Source: JAJDOD01 sp039024895
GTDB lineage: Bacteria > Pseudomonadota > Alphaproteobacteria > Rhodobacterales > Rhodobacteraceae
Length of the DNA: 64,000 bases
Direction: 5' to 3'
Assembly: GCA_039024895.1 (NCBI GenBank)
Contig: JBCCPJ010000005.1
Span: 62,001-126,000 of the forward strand
The notes under the pieces are model-generated. The model did not search any database. It was not told where the DNA came from and saw only the letters and a program-made list of their open reading frames with translations. Shown here in pieces: positions 1 through 8,340 of the stretch. Made by a program: the position numbers and the translations under genes. Positions within the stretch are counted from its first letter, which is position 1, and each line of letters opens with the position of its first letter.

Positions 1-324
1 ACGGTACCAGTATCGACCGGTGTCGGGCTCAGCGAAGCCGCGCAACCGAAAGGGCTTTCCGAAGCGCGCGGGGGGCAACCAGACGACCTGAAAAAGATCA
101 AAGGCATCGGTCCAAAGCTTGAGAAACTGCTCCACACGCTTGGGTTTTTTCACTTCGACCAGGTCGCCGGTTGGACGGAAGCTGAAATTGCATGGGTCGA
201 CGAAAATCTCGAAGGCTTCAAAGGCCGTGTCACGCGGGACGATTGGGTCGCGCAGGCCAAAGTACTCGCGGCGGGTGGTTCGACAGCGTTTTCATCGAAA
301 GTCGACGAGGGCGACGTCTATTGA
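1..324 (+). CDS. nuoE: NADH-quinone oxidoreductase subunit E, C-terminal part (5' end outside window)
   Basis: Only the last 107 codons are present, reading in frame from base 1 to a TGA at 322-324. The visible part is not the thioredoxin-like 2Fe-2S core but a C-terminal extension: a low-complexity linker followed by a helix-hairpin-helix-like domain beginning LKKIKGIGPKLEKLL and ending DEGDVY. Such an extension is known on NuoE of Rhodobacteraceae; the assignment rests on this and on position just upstream of nuoF. The domain recurs, roughly 70% identical by eye, at the end of the next gene. The core of the protein and its cofactor ligands cannot be checked here. Confidence 0.8.
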   Translation, partial: TVPVSTGVGLSEAAQPKGLSEARGGQPDDLKKIKGIGPKLEKLLHTLGFFHFDQVAGWTEAEIAWVDENLEGFKGRVTRDDWVAQAKVLAAGGSTAFSSKVDEGDVY

Positions 325-444
325 CGAAACCTGCCTAGCGGACGCCTGCGCGGGTAAGCAAGCGGCGGCAGATTACTAATATACAAGCAAAATTCTGCGT
401 TCTTTTACCAAAGATGAAGCGGGCTCTCGCATAGTTCCCCTTGA

Positions 445-450
445 TTGACA
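445..450 (+). promoter_or_regulatory. Possible -35 element (TTGACA) upstream of the 308-residue membrane protein
   Basis: An exact TTGACA lies 49 bases before the ATG at 499. The hexamer 17 bases further on (TCTGTG, 468-473) is a poor -10 box, so this is only a weak promoter candidate. The gap between nuoE and the next gene (175 bases) is long enough for an internal promoter in the nuo operon. Confidence 0.2.
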
Positions 451-498
451 GCCTCCGGTGTGCAGAGTCTGTGACAAAGACGTGGGAGGCCGAAGCTT

Positions 499-1425
499 AT
501 GGCACAAAAACATTCTATGAACACATTCTTGGCGGCGGCAGTCCTGGCAGGGATGTTCTTTATCATCGCTTTAACGGCGTTCCTTACGGTCGCAGATTAC
601 ACATGGATATCGTCTCTTTTCCTGGCATCCCTGATAGCGCTGCTTGCGGGGATTGTACTCTTCCTTGGATTTGGGGCGTCGACCAATCAACCGGCGACGA
701 TGGTCGCACGCGCAGCAGCCCCGGTTCAGGCTGATACGGCCGAAGCCCCTGTCCCTAGCGCCGCCCCACCAAGCCCAGCACCCATACCGGACCCCGAACC
801 GGTTGAAGAACCATCTGCCCCGTCGGCGGAGGAAACCGCAGCCGCTGAAAAGGCTGCCGCATTCCAAGAAGAAGCGGCGCGTATGAAGGCCGCAGAGGAG
901 GCGGCTGCCGAGGCTGCAGCAGCCTCCGCAAAGCGCCGCGCGGAGGAAGAAGCGCGCGTGAAGGCTGAGGACGAAGCGGCACGCAAAAGTGCCGAGGAGG
1001 AGGCTGCGGAGGCAGCGCGCGTGAAGACCGAGGAAGAAGCCACCGAGGCCGCGGCATCAGCAGCGCCGTCGACTGCCGCCAATGATCATGGCATTCCAGA
1101 CTATGACGGCGACGGCAAGCTGGAGGGCACAGACGAAGGGACACGTCCGGCAGGTTTGGACGCGCCACGCGATGGTCAGGGGGATAATCTTAAGGAAATC
1201 AAAGGTATCGGGCCCAAGCTCGAAAAGCTTTGCAACCGGCTCGGTTTCTGGCATTTTGATCAGATAGCAGCGTGGTCATCGAACGAAGTTGCCTGGGTCG
1301 ATGCCAATCTGGAAGGTTTCAAGGGTCGAGTGACACGCGACCGTTGGGTTGAACAAGCGGGGATTCTCGCCTCCGGTGGCGAAACGGAATTCTCAAAACG
1401 TGTTGAAGACGGAGACGTTTACTAA
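499..1425 (+). CDS. Membrane-anchored Ala/Glu-rich protein with the NuoE C-terminal helix-hairpin-helix domain
   Basis: 308 residues. Two hydrophobic segments near residues 8-30 and 37-58 form a membrane hairpin, followed by a proline-rich stretch, then about 110 residues of Ala/Glu/Lys/Arg-rich sequence (likely a long helix or coiled coil), and a C-terminal domain starting LKEIKGIGPKLEKL near residue 230. That domain matches the NuoE C-terminus all along, ending EDGDVY. The ATG at 499 follows a good GGGAGG Shine-Dalgarno. It sits between nuoE and nuoF, so a role in assembling or positioning complex I is a reasonable inference. GIGPKL is a nucleic-acid-binding type of hairpin in other proteins, but no such role is shown here. 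Confidence 0.85.
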   Translation: MAQKHSMNTFLAAAVLAGMFFIIALTAFLTVADYTWISSLFLASLIALLAGIVLFLGFGASTNQPATMVARAAAPVQADTAEAPVPSAAPPSPAPIPDPEPVEEPSAPSAEETAAAEKAAAFQEEAARMKAAEEAAAEAAAASAKRRAEEEARVKAEDEAARKSAEEEAAEAARVKTEEEATEAAASAAPSTAANDHGIPDYDGDGKLEGTDEGTRPAGLDAPRDGQGDNLKEIKGIGPKLEKLCNRLGFWHFDQIAAWSSNEVAWVDANLEGFKGRVTRDRWVEQAGILASGGETEFSKRVEDGDVY

Positions 1426-1566
1426 GCTAGAAAGAAATCTTATCTAGTACTGCGGCGTTAAGAGTATTTTTTACTTCTATGGGCCAAACCGCAGGGGCCT
1501 TGGAAGGAGCAGACTTTATCTACGAGCTGCTTGGGATGGCCTGTGCGTCTAAGTTGTGGAACGGCA

Positions 1567-1800
1567 ATGGACGAACGCTACGAACGCGAAAAAGAACTCG
1601 CCCGTCTGGGGCGTCTTATCTCGATTGTCATCGCCGGAACGATGATATTGTGGATGCTTGCTCAGTGGGTTGGCGCTGAACTCGGATTGCCGAGCGCATA
1701 TGTTTTCCTATTCGATTTGTTTGCCTTGGCCGGTTTCCTCTGGGCGCTGATCGTGACACGACAGCTCTGGCGCAAGCGTCGAGAGTTGGATAAAGATTGA
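1567..1800 (+). CDS. DUF5337 family small membrane protein
   Basis: 77 residues: a charged N-terminus (MDERYEREKELARLG), two hydrophobic helices near residues 16-35 and 45-65, and a basic/acidic tail. It resembles the DUF5337 proteins that Rhodobacteraceae carry inside the nuo operon. An upstream in-frame start at 1531 exists but would add an atypical leader, so the ATG at 1567 is preferred; its Shine-Dalgarno is weak either way. Located 46 bases before nuoF. No catalytic residues; function unknown, presumably linked to complex I in the inner membrane. Confidence 0.7.
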   Translation: MDERYEREKELARLGRLISIVIAGTMILWMLAQWVGAELGLPSAYVFLFDLFALAGFLWALIVTRQLWRKRRELDKD

Positions 1801-1845
1801 GGCGGCCAGCGCTCCAGGTGAGAGCGACGAAAATGGGAACAAACG

Positions 1846-3135
1846 ATGCTCGACGATAAGGATCGCATCTTTACGAATCTTTATGGCATGCACGACCGCA
1901 CCCTGTCCGGCGCGCGGGGCCGGGGCCATTGGGATGGTACTTCGGATATCATAAAAAAGGGCCGCGATTGGATCGTGGACCAGATGAAGGCGAGCGGACT
2001 GCGTGGCCGCGGCGGCGCCGGGTTTCCCACAGGGTTGAAGTGGTCGTTTATGCCGAAGGAAAGCGACGGTCGGCCCTCCTATCTGGTGGTGAATGCCGAC
2101 GAGTCGGAGCCCGGCACCTGCAAGGATCGCGAAATCATGCGGCACGATCCTCATACGCTGATTGAGGGTTGCTTGATCGCAAGCTTCGCCATGAACGCCC
2201 ATGCCTGCTACATCTATATCCGGGGCGAGTACATTCGCGAGAAAGAGGCGCTCCAGATCGCCATCGATGAGGCCTATGACGCTGGCCTTCTCGGAAAGAA
2301 CGCTGCGGGTTCCGGCTGGGACTTCGATTTGTACCTGCATCACGGGGCCGGTGCCTACATCTGTGGTGAGGAAACCGCGCTGCTCGAAAGCCTCGAAGGC
2401 AAGAAGGGCATGCCGCGTATGAAGCCGCCATTTCCCGCAGGTGCGGGGCTTTATGGCTGCCCGACGACGGTTAACAACGTGGAATCCATCGCCGTTGTCC
2501 CAACGATCCTGCGACGTGGTCCGGAATGGTTTGCCGGGTTCGGCCGACCCAACAATGCTGGCACCAAACTTTTCGCGATTTCAGGCCACGTGAATAACCC
2601 CTGTGTCGTGGAAGAGGAGATGTCGATTTCCTTTGAAGAACTGATTGACCGTCATTGTGGTGGCATCCGGGGCGGTTGGTCCAACTTGAAAGCGGTTATT
2701 CCCGGCGGTTCCTCTGTGCCGTGTCTCCCGGGCGCGATCATGAAAAATGAAGCGATCATGGATTTTGATTGGCTGCGTGAGCAGAAATCTGGTCTCGGCA
2801 CGGCAGCGATCATCGTCATGGACAACTCCACCGATATCATCAAGGCGATTTGGAGGCTGTCGAAATTTTATAAACACGAAAGCTGCGGCCAATGTACGCC
2901 TTGCCGTGAAGGCACGGGCTGGATGATGCGGGTGATGGAACGTCTGGTCAAAGGCGAGGCTGAAGTCGAAGAAATCGACATGCTGCTCGATGTGACCAAG
3001 CAGGTTGAGGGCCATACGATTTGCGCGCTTGGCGATGCGGCGGCTTGGCCAATTCAGGGCCTCATTCGCCACTTTCGCGGCGAGATCGAAGATCGGATCA
3101 AGCACAAGCGCGGCGCAACAATCGCCGCAGAGTAA
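1846..3135 (+). CDS. nuoF: NADH-quinone oxidoreductase subunit F (NADH-binding)
   Basis: 429 residues, the usual length. It binds NADH and FMN and carries one 4Fe-4S cluster in the cytoplasmic arm of complex I, passing electrons from NADH into the chain of clusters. Visible motifs: the glycine-rich GRGGAGFPTGLKW near residue 55 (FMN/NADH site), the conserved GAYICGEETALLESLEG near residue 170, and the cluster ligands ESCGQCTPCREG near residue 350 with a further Cys in HTICALGD. Lies between the DUF5337 gene and a small lipoprotein gene in the nuo operon. Confidence 0.97.
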   Translation: MLDDKDRIFTNLYGMHDRTLSGARGRGHWDGTSDIIKKGRDWIVDQMKASGLRGRGGAGFPTGLKWSFMPKESDGRPSYLVVNADESEPGTCKDREIMRHDPHTLIEGCLIASFAMNAHACYIYIRGEYIREKEALQIAIDEAYDAGLLGKNAAGSGWDFDLYLHHGAGAYICGEETALLESLEGKKGMPRMKPPFPAGAGLYGCPTTVNNVESIAVVPTILRRGPEWFAGFGRPNNAGTKLFAISGHVNNPCVVEEEMSISFEELIDRHCGGIRGGWSNLKAVIPGGSSVPCLPGAIMKNEAIMDFDWLREQKSGLGTAAIIVMDNSTDIIKAIWRLSKFYKHESCGQCTPCREGTGWMMRVMERLVKGEAEVEEIDMLLDVTKQVEGHTICALGDAAAWPIQGLIRHFRGEIEDRIKHKRGATIAAE

Positions 3136-3263
3136 CGTTTGCTTGCTCTTGACCCGAAGGGCGCACCCTTTCGTGGCGGTTGCGCACGAGCGCGGGAATA
3201 CCAGCAGGTCAGTTGATCCTTCGACCGTTAAGGTGTAGCGTCGCGCTCAATTCGGGAGGGGCC

Positions 3264-3614
3264 ATGCCTTTGAAAAACTGCATCATTCTTGGGTCCATCC
3301 TGCTTTTGGCGAGCGGCTGCGCCGGAGTGAGGGAAAGAGTGTTTGGCGGCGGTGGTCAATCTGATCGCGCCTTGCCTTTTCGTACAAACCTCACGAAAGG
3401 CGAAGATCGCCGCGATATTGCCGTGCGCGTGCGTGCGGGTGGTGTCGCGGTTTCGGACGTCCGTGAAAGTGTGCGTTTCGCCGCAACGCGCTATTGCCTC
3501 ACCACTTTTGGTGGCGCGGACACGCTTTGGGCCCTTGATCCGGCGACGGGCGACTGGGCGTTTTCGCGGGACGGTCAGGACATGATCTTTGAAGGCCGTT
3601 GCGTGGCCCGGTGA
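3264..3614 (+). CDS. Small putative lipoprotein within the nuo operon
   Basis: 116 residues. The N-terminus is a lipoprotein signal: MPLKNC, a hydrophobic core (IILGSILLLA) and a lipobox LASGC with the acylated Cys near residue 19. The mature part is about 98 residues with a Gly-rich start and two further Cys residues near the C-terminus, no recognised domain. The ATG at 3264 follows a strong GGGAGGGG Shine-Dalgarno, which rules out the longer upstream reading. Its stop overlaps the GTG of the next gene by four bases. Function unknown; periplasmic face of a membrane is inferred from the signal. Confidence 0.75.
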   Translation: MPLKNCIILGSILLLASGCAGVRERVFGGGGQSDRALPFRTNLTKGEDRRDIAVRVRAGGVAVSDVRESVRFAATRYCLTTFGGADTLWALDPATGDWAFSRDGQDMIFEGRCVAR

Positions 3615-3838
3615 GACAGGTCTTCGACGGTATTCTCAGTGCTTTTGCAGCCCTTGTCGCATTGATCGTCATCGGTGTCCCGGTCTGGGGTGCCTTTTTG
3701 GCTTTGCGTGCCGAACTTTTGCCGGTTTGGGGATGGGGCCCGTTGGTTTTGCTTAGTGCCGCAGGTCTCGTGATGGTGCTTTCGTTCCTGCGAAAAGCCG
3801 GGCGGGGGGTTCACCCCTTGCGAGAACGTCGCCGGTAG
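3611..3838 (+). CDS. Small two-helix membrane protein within the nuo operon
   Basis: 75 residues starting at GTG 3611, which overlaps the previous TGA (GTGA), implying translational coupling. Two hydrophobic segments (about residues 8-30 and 38-60) are joined by a short loop, and the C-terminus is strongly basic (RKAGRGVHPLRERRR), predicting a cytoplasmic tail. No family recognised. An earlier TTG in frame at 3599 would add four residues. Likely an inner-membrane partner of the preceding lipoprotein, by coupling only. Confidence 0.6.
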   Translation: MRQVFDGILSAFAALVALIVIGVPVWGAFLALRAELLPVWGWGPLVLLSAAGLVMVLSFLRKAGRGVHPLRERRR

Positions 3839-4058
3839 GGCTGCTATTGAATAGCGGTAACAGTTCTCACAAACTGTGAATTTCATATTTTGAAATGAAT
3901 TCAACGGCCTGGCTGATTTTTTGGCGATTATCTGCGTAGGTTGCGCCGAAGTCGGTTTTTTGACCTGATGGTCGCCGCAAACCGCGCCTATATGCCTATA
4001 TATCGTCAGGCAGGACGGGGAGCGGGTCCCAAGCTGCGCAAAGGAAAGAGCCAAAAAG

Positions 4059-4457
4059 ATGTGGAAGACATTTTCAGCTTTGGTTTTCATCGGGCTTTCG
4101 TCCCCCGCCGCGGCACTCCAGCCGTTGCATGAGGACATGCGGGTGTTGAACGGATTCTATGTAATTGGCTTCGCCGATGAGATTAGGAAGCGTTGCAACA
4201 GCATCGAGCCACGCATTTTTCGGGCAATAGGCTACCTGCGTTCGCTTGAGCGCTATGCGCGCAATGCCGGGTATACCTCTGAAGACATTGATAAACTTCA
4301 GGATAATAAGGCCGAGAAAGAGAAATTGAAGGCGCGGATCAACCGCGATTTGGCAAGACGTGGTGCGACACCGCAAACACCCGAAGGCTATTGCACTGTC
4401 GGGCGGGAAGAAATAGCCAAGGATAGCGCTGCGGGACGCCTTCTGAAGTCGAAGTAA
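4059..4457 (+). CDS. DUF5333 family periplasmic protein
   Basis: 132 residues with an N-terminal signal peptide (MWKTFSALVFIGLSSPAAA, predicted cleavage after AAA near residue 19). The mature part is helical and charged, with one Cys in the region IRKRCNSIEPRIFR and one in EGYCTVGREEI, spaced as in DUF5333 proteins of Rhodobacteraceae nuo operons; the two could form a disulfide. The ATG is preceded by AAGGAAAG. Located 47 bases before nuoG. The 220-base gap upstream holds no other gene. Function not known; export to the periplasm is predicted. Confidence 0.7.
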   Translation: MWKTFSALVFIGLSSPAAALQPLHEDMRVLNGFYVIGFADEIRKRCNSIEPRIFRAIGYLRSLERYARNAGYTSEDIDKLQDNKAEKEKLKARINRDLARRGATPQTPEGYCTVGREEIAKDSAAGRLLKSK

Positions 4458-4504
4458 TCCCTTGGGTTCTCGCGGCTTGAGAGAGACCATGAGGACCGTT
4501 GCCC

Positions 4505-6520
4505 ATGTCCGACCTGCGCAAGCTCATTATCGACGACGTCGAAGTTGAGGTTGATCCGGCACTGACGCTGATCCAAGCCTGTGAACAGGTCGGGATTGAA
4601 ATCCCCCGGTTTTGTTACCACGAACGGCTTTCCATCGCTGGGAACTGCCGCATGTGCTTGGTGGAAGTGGTGGGCGGTCCGCCTAAGCCCGCCGCGTCCT
4701 GTGCGATGCAGGTGCGCGATTTGCGCCCCGGTCCCGAAGGCCAGCCGCCCGTCGTAAAGACCAATTCCCCGATGGTGAAAAAGGCGCGCGAAGGCGTGAT
4801 GGAGTTTCTCCTCATTAACCATCCGCTCGATTGTCCGATATGCGACCAGGGCGGCGAATGCGATCTGCAAGACCAGGCCATGGCCTATGGTGTGGATTTC
4901 AGCCGTTTTCGTGAACCCAAACGCGCTGTCGACAACATGGATTTGGGCCCGCTCGTTGGAACGGCCATGACCCGGTGCATCTCATGCACCCGCTGTGTGC
5001 GCTTCATCACGGAAGTCGCGGGGATGCCGGAGCTTGGGCAAACGGGCCGTGGTGAGGATGCCGAAATCACGTCCTATCTCGGCCAGACGCTGGGCAGCGA
5101 AATGCAGGGCAACATTGTCGATCTTTGCCCGGTTGGCGCGCTTACGTCCAAACCTTACGCCTTTACGGCACGCCCTTGGGAACTCACCAAAACCGAAAGT
5201 ATCGATGTGATGGATGCGCTTGGCTCCAACATTCGGATCGATACCAAAGGCCGCGAAGTTATGCGGATCATGCCGCGTAACCACGACGGAGTGAACGAAG
5301 AGTGGCTCAGCGACAAGTCACGCTTCGCCTGGGACGGTTTGCGGCGCCAGCGCCTGGACAAGCCGTATATCCGCGAGAACGGCAAGTTGCGTGCGGCAAG
5401 TTGGGGCGAGGCGCTCGGTAAGGCCGCCGCTGCGATGAAAAGCGGCAAGATCGCCGGTCTGGTTGGCGATTTGGCACCGGTCGAAGCGATCTACGCGTTG
5501 AAAGAGCTTGTCGGCGAGAACGGTGCGGTCGAATGCCGCCTCGACGGCACAAAGCTACCAGCGAACAACCGGTCGGCCTATGTGGGCACGGCTTGTGTGG
5601 AAGACATCGAAAACGCCGAAGCCATTATGCTGATCGGCACCAATCCACGCCAGGAAGCGCCAGTACTCAACGCGCGCATTCGCAAGGCTTGGACCCGTGG
5701 TGCGAATATCGGACTGGTTGGTCCGGCCTCTGACCTAACCTACGACTACGCCCATCTCGGCACGGGCCGTGATGACCTTCGCAAGCTCTTCGAAATGGAG
5801 CCCAAAAATGCCCATGGGAAGGAAACGCTGGTGATCATCGGGCAGGGCGCGCTTACGGGTTCCGGCGGGGAAGGCGCATTGGCCGATGCTATGCGCTACG
5901 CAGATGCGACGCAGTCGAAGTTTCTCGTGTTGCACACCGCAGCAAGCCGGGTTGGCGCGCTTGATGTGGGCGCCGTGAGCGACGGCGGCGTCGAGGGCGC
6001 TTTGGACGGTGCGAGCGTCGTTTACAACCTCGGTGCGGATGAGGTCGATATTCCAGAAGGTCCGACAGTGATTTACCAGGGCAGCCATGGCGACCGCGGG
6101 GCGCATCGCGCTGATATCATTCTCCCTGCTGCGGCCTGGACCGAGGAGAACGGGCTATTCGTCAATACCGAGGGTCGCCCGCAACTCGCCATGCGCGCGA
6201 GTTTCCCGCCCGGTGAGGCGAAGGAGAATTGGGCCATCCTGCGCGCGCTCTCGGGTGAGATGGCTGCAACGCTGCCTTACGATAGCCTGGCCGCGTTGAG
6301 ACAAAAAATAGTGCAAGACGTGCCGCACCTTAAGGCAATCGATACGGTTCCGGCGAATGAGTGGCAGGGAATCGAAGCCAGTGATGACGGCTCCGATACC
6401 TTTACGGCGACTGTGGAAGCCCACTATCTGACGAACCCCATATTGCGGGCTTCAAGTCTCATGGCGGAACTGCAATCGGCGGCGCGAAATCAGCAAGCGG
6501 GTAAGCTCGCGGCAGAGTAA
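4505..6520 (+). CDS. nuoG: NADH-quinone oxidoreductase subunit G
   Basis: 671 residues, normal for alphaproteobacteria. It is the large iron-sulfur subunit of the peripheral arm. The N-terminal 2Fe-2S ferredoxin domain shows FCYHERL and GNCRMCLVEV; a HxxxCxxCxxxxxC cluster site reads HPLDCPICDQGGECDLQ near residue 105; a 4Fe-4S site reads CISCTRCVRF near residue 160. The remainder is the molybdopterin-oxidoreductase-like domain, which has lost molybdopterin chemistry in complex I. The ATG at 4505 is preferred over the TTG two codons upstream. Confidence 0.97.
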   Translation: MSDLRKLIIDDVEVEVDPALTLIQACEQVGIEIPRFCYHERLSIAGNCRMCLVEVVGGPPKPAASCAMQVRDLRPGPEGQPPVVKTNSPMVKKAREGVMEFLLINHPLDCPICDQGGECDLQDQAMAYGVDFSRFREPKRAVDNMDLGPLVGTAMTRCISCTRCVRFITEVAGMPELGQTGRGEDAEITSYLGQTLGSEMQGNIVDLCPVGALTSKPYAFTARPWELTKTESIDVMDALGSNIRIDTKGREVMRIMPRNHDGVNEEWLSDKSRFAWDGLRRQRLDKPYIRENGKLRAASWGEALGKAAAAMKSGKIAGLVGDLAPVEAIYALKELVGENGAVECRLDGTKLPANNRSAYVGTACVEDIENAEAIMLIGTNPRQEAPVLNARIRKAWTRGANIGLVGPASDLTYDYAHLGTGRDDLRKLFEMEPKNAHGKETLVIIGQGALTGSGGEGALADAMRYADATQSKFLVLHTAASRVGALDVGAVSDGGVEGALDGASVVYNLGADEVDIPEGPTVIYQGSHGDRGAHRADIILPAAAWTEENGLFVNTEGRPQLAMRASFPPGEAKENWAILRALSGEMAATLPYDSLAALRQKIVQDVPHLKAIDTVPANEWQGIEASDDGSDTFTATVEAHYLTNPILRASSLMAELQSAARNQQAGKLAAE

Positions 6521-6624
6521 ACATAGGGTAACGAAGCGGCATTGTGACTGGCAATAAGCTACGAAATACGGTTTACGGAGTGCGGGCAGAAACCCTCACT
6601 CTACTTATGGGAACAAGAGGTTAG

Positions 6625-7674
6625 ATGGCTGACTTTCTGACGACTCCGCTTGGCATCGTGGTGCTTGTTGCCGCGCAGACCCTTCTGGTGGTTGCGTTCG
6701 TGATGGTCTCGCTTCTTTTCCTCGTCTATGGCGACCGGAAAATCTGGGCAGCTGTCCAGATGCGCCGCGGCCCTAATGTGGTTGGTCCATGGGGCCTGCT
6801 GCAAACTGTGGCCGACGCGCTGAAATACATCGTCAAAGAGAACGTCATTCCTGCTGGCGCGGACCGTGCGGTGTTCATTATGGCGCCCCTGATTTCTTTC
6901 GTGCTGGCGCTATTGGCGTGGTCGGTCATCCCGTTCTACGCCGGGCAAGATACCATCTGGGTCCTCGCCAATATCAATGTGGCCATCCTTTTCGTCTTTG
7001 CCGTCTCTTCCCTTGAGGTTTACGGCGTGATTATGGGCGGCTGGGCCTCGAATTCGAAATACCCGTTCCTCGGCTCGCTCCGGTCCGCCGCGCAAATGAT
7101 CTCCTACGAGGTCTCCATTGGCCTCATCATTATCGGCGTGATTATCTCGACAGGCTCGCTGAATTTCGGGCAGATCGTCGCCGCGCAAGATGGTGGCTAT
7201 GGCCTCTTCAGCTGGTATTGGCTGCCGCATTTGCCGATGGTATTTTTGTTCTTCATTAGCACGTTGGCGGAGACGAACCGCCCGCCCTTCGACTTGCCGG
7301 AAGCGGAATCAGAACTCGTGGCAGGCTATCAGGTCGAATACTCGTCAACGCCCTTCCTTTTGTTCATGGCCGGCGAATACATCGCGATCTTCCTGATGTG
7401 CGCGCTCATTAGCCTGCTGTTCTTTGGTGGATGGCTGTCCCCGATACCGTTCATCCCGGACAGCCCGCTTTGGATGTTGGCGAAGATGGCATTCTTCTTC
7501 TTCCTCTTCGCGATGGTGAAGGCCGTTGTGCCGCGCTACCGCTATGACCAGTTAATGCGCCTCGGTTGGAAAGTGTTCCTGCCGCTCTCGCTGATCTGGG
7601 TGGTTTGGGTGGCCTTCGCGGCCAAGTTTGAATTCTTCGGTGGCGCCTATGCGCGCTGGGCGATGGGAGGGTAA
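6625..7674 (+). CDS. nuoH: NADH-quinone oxidoreductase subunit H
   Basis: 349 residues with about eight transmembrane helices. NuoH forms much of the quinone-binding chamber between the peripheral and membrane arms. Family signatures are clear: YGDRKIWAAVQMRRGPNVVG near residue 35 and ETNRPPFDLPEAESELVAGY near residue 220, the latter on the acidic cytoplasmic loop facing quinone. The ATG follows AAGAGGT. nuoI starts only four bases after its stop. Confidence 0.97.
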   Translation: MADFLTTPLGIVVLVAAQTLLVVAFVMVSLLFLVYGDRKIWAAVQMRRGPNVVGPWGLLQTVADALKYIVKENVIPAGADRAVFIMAPLISFVLALLAWSVIPFYAGQDTIWVLANINVAILFVFAVSSLEVYGVIMGGWASNSKYPFLGSLRSAAQMISYEVSIGLIIIGVIISTGSLNFGQIVAAQDGGYGLFSWYWLPHLPMVFLFFISTLAETNRPPFDLPEAESELVAGYQVEYSSTPFLLFMAGEYIAIFLMCALISLLFFGGWLSPIPFIPDSPLWMLAKMAFFFFLFAMVKAVVPRYRYDQLMRLGWKVFLPLSLIWVVWVAFAAKFEFFGGAYARWAMGG

Positions 7675-7678
7675 TCGT

Positions 7679-8173
7679 ATGACCCAAATCGACTGGAACC
7701 GGGCAGGCAAGTACTTCCTGCTGATGGATATGTTCAAAGGGCTGGGCCTTGGTTTGCGGTATTTCTTCTCGCCCAAGGCGACCGTGAATTACCCGCACGA
7801 AAAGGGTCCACTCTCTCCCCGTTTTCGGGGGGAGCACGCGCTCCGACGCTATCCAAATGGTGAAGAGCGCTGCATTGCCTGCAAGCTTTGCGAAGCCGTG
7901 TGCCCCGCACAGGCGATCACCATCGATGCCGAGCCGCGCGAAGACGGCTCGCGGCGCACAACGCGATACGACATCGACATGACAAAGTGCATCTATTGCG
8001 GTTTCTGTCAGGAGGCGTGCCCGGTTGATGCCATCGTCGAAGGCCCGAATTTCGAGTTTTCGACCGAAACGCGCGAAGAGCTATTTTATGACAAGGACAA
8101 GCTCTTGGCGAATGGTGAGCGGTGGGAAGCAGAAATCGCCCGCAACCTTGAAATGGATGCGCCGTACCGATGA
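7679..8173 (+). CDS. nuoI: NADH-quinone oxidoreductase subunit I
   Basis: 164 residues. Carries two 4Fe-4S clusters (N6a and N6b) that hand electrons towards the quinone site. The two ligand sets are intact: CIACKLCEAVCPAQAI near residue 65 and CIYCGFCQEACPVDAI near residue 104. ATG at 7679 follows GGGAGGG of the nuoH end. Its TGA overlaps the ATG of a 56-residue gene (ATGA at 8170-8173), the first of a run of seven such junctions. Confidence 0.96.
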   Translation: MTQIDWNRAGKYFLLMDMFKGLGLGLRYFFSPKATVNYPHEKGPLSPRFRGEHALRRYPNGEERCIACKLCEAVCPAQAITIDAEPREDGSRRTTRYDIDMTKCIYCGFCQEACPVDAIVEGPNFEFSTETREELFYDKDKLLANGERWEAEIARNLEMDAPYR

Positions 8174-8340
8174 ACTTGAAAGTCACCCCCTTCAAACGCG
8201 ATCCGATGATTGAGCGTCTTCCGAAAGACAATAATAGCCTTCGGGATGCGCTGGAAGATGCGTTGAAACGGATCGACCAGCTGGAGGAGGAAGTTGCGCG
8301 GTTGAGAGGTGAGCTACCTCCCGAGGCCAACAAAGCATGA
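8170..8340 (+). CDS. 56-residue coiled-coil protein between nuoI and the CMD-like gene
   Basis: Short gene starting ATG 8170, overlapping nuoI by ATGA and ending in an ATGA overlap with the next gene. The product begins MNLKVTPFKRDPMIERL and continues with a heptad-like stretch (LRDALEDALKRIDQLEEEV) that predicts a short coiled coil; the tail is Pro/Glu-rich. No cysteines, no signal, no membrane segment, so a cytoplasmic partner protein is likely. No family recognised. The double start-stop coupling supports translation. Confidence 0.6.
   Translation: MNLKVTPFKRDPMIERLPKDNNSLRDALEDALKRIDQLEEEVARLRGELPPEANKA

Noticed and set aside
755..1168. Long minus-strand ORFs inside the 308-residue membrane protein gene
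   Set aside because: Produced by the repetitive GC-rich Ala/Glu codons of the plus-strand gene; products are Arg/Ala/Pro-rich and resemble nothing.
1..1425. Gene duplication of the whole nuoE
   Set aside because: Only the C-terminal domain is shared; the membrane hairpin and Ala/Glu-rich part of the second gene have no counterpart in the visible NuoE part.
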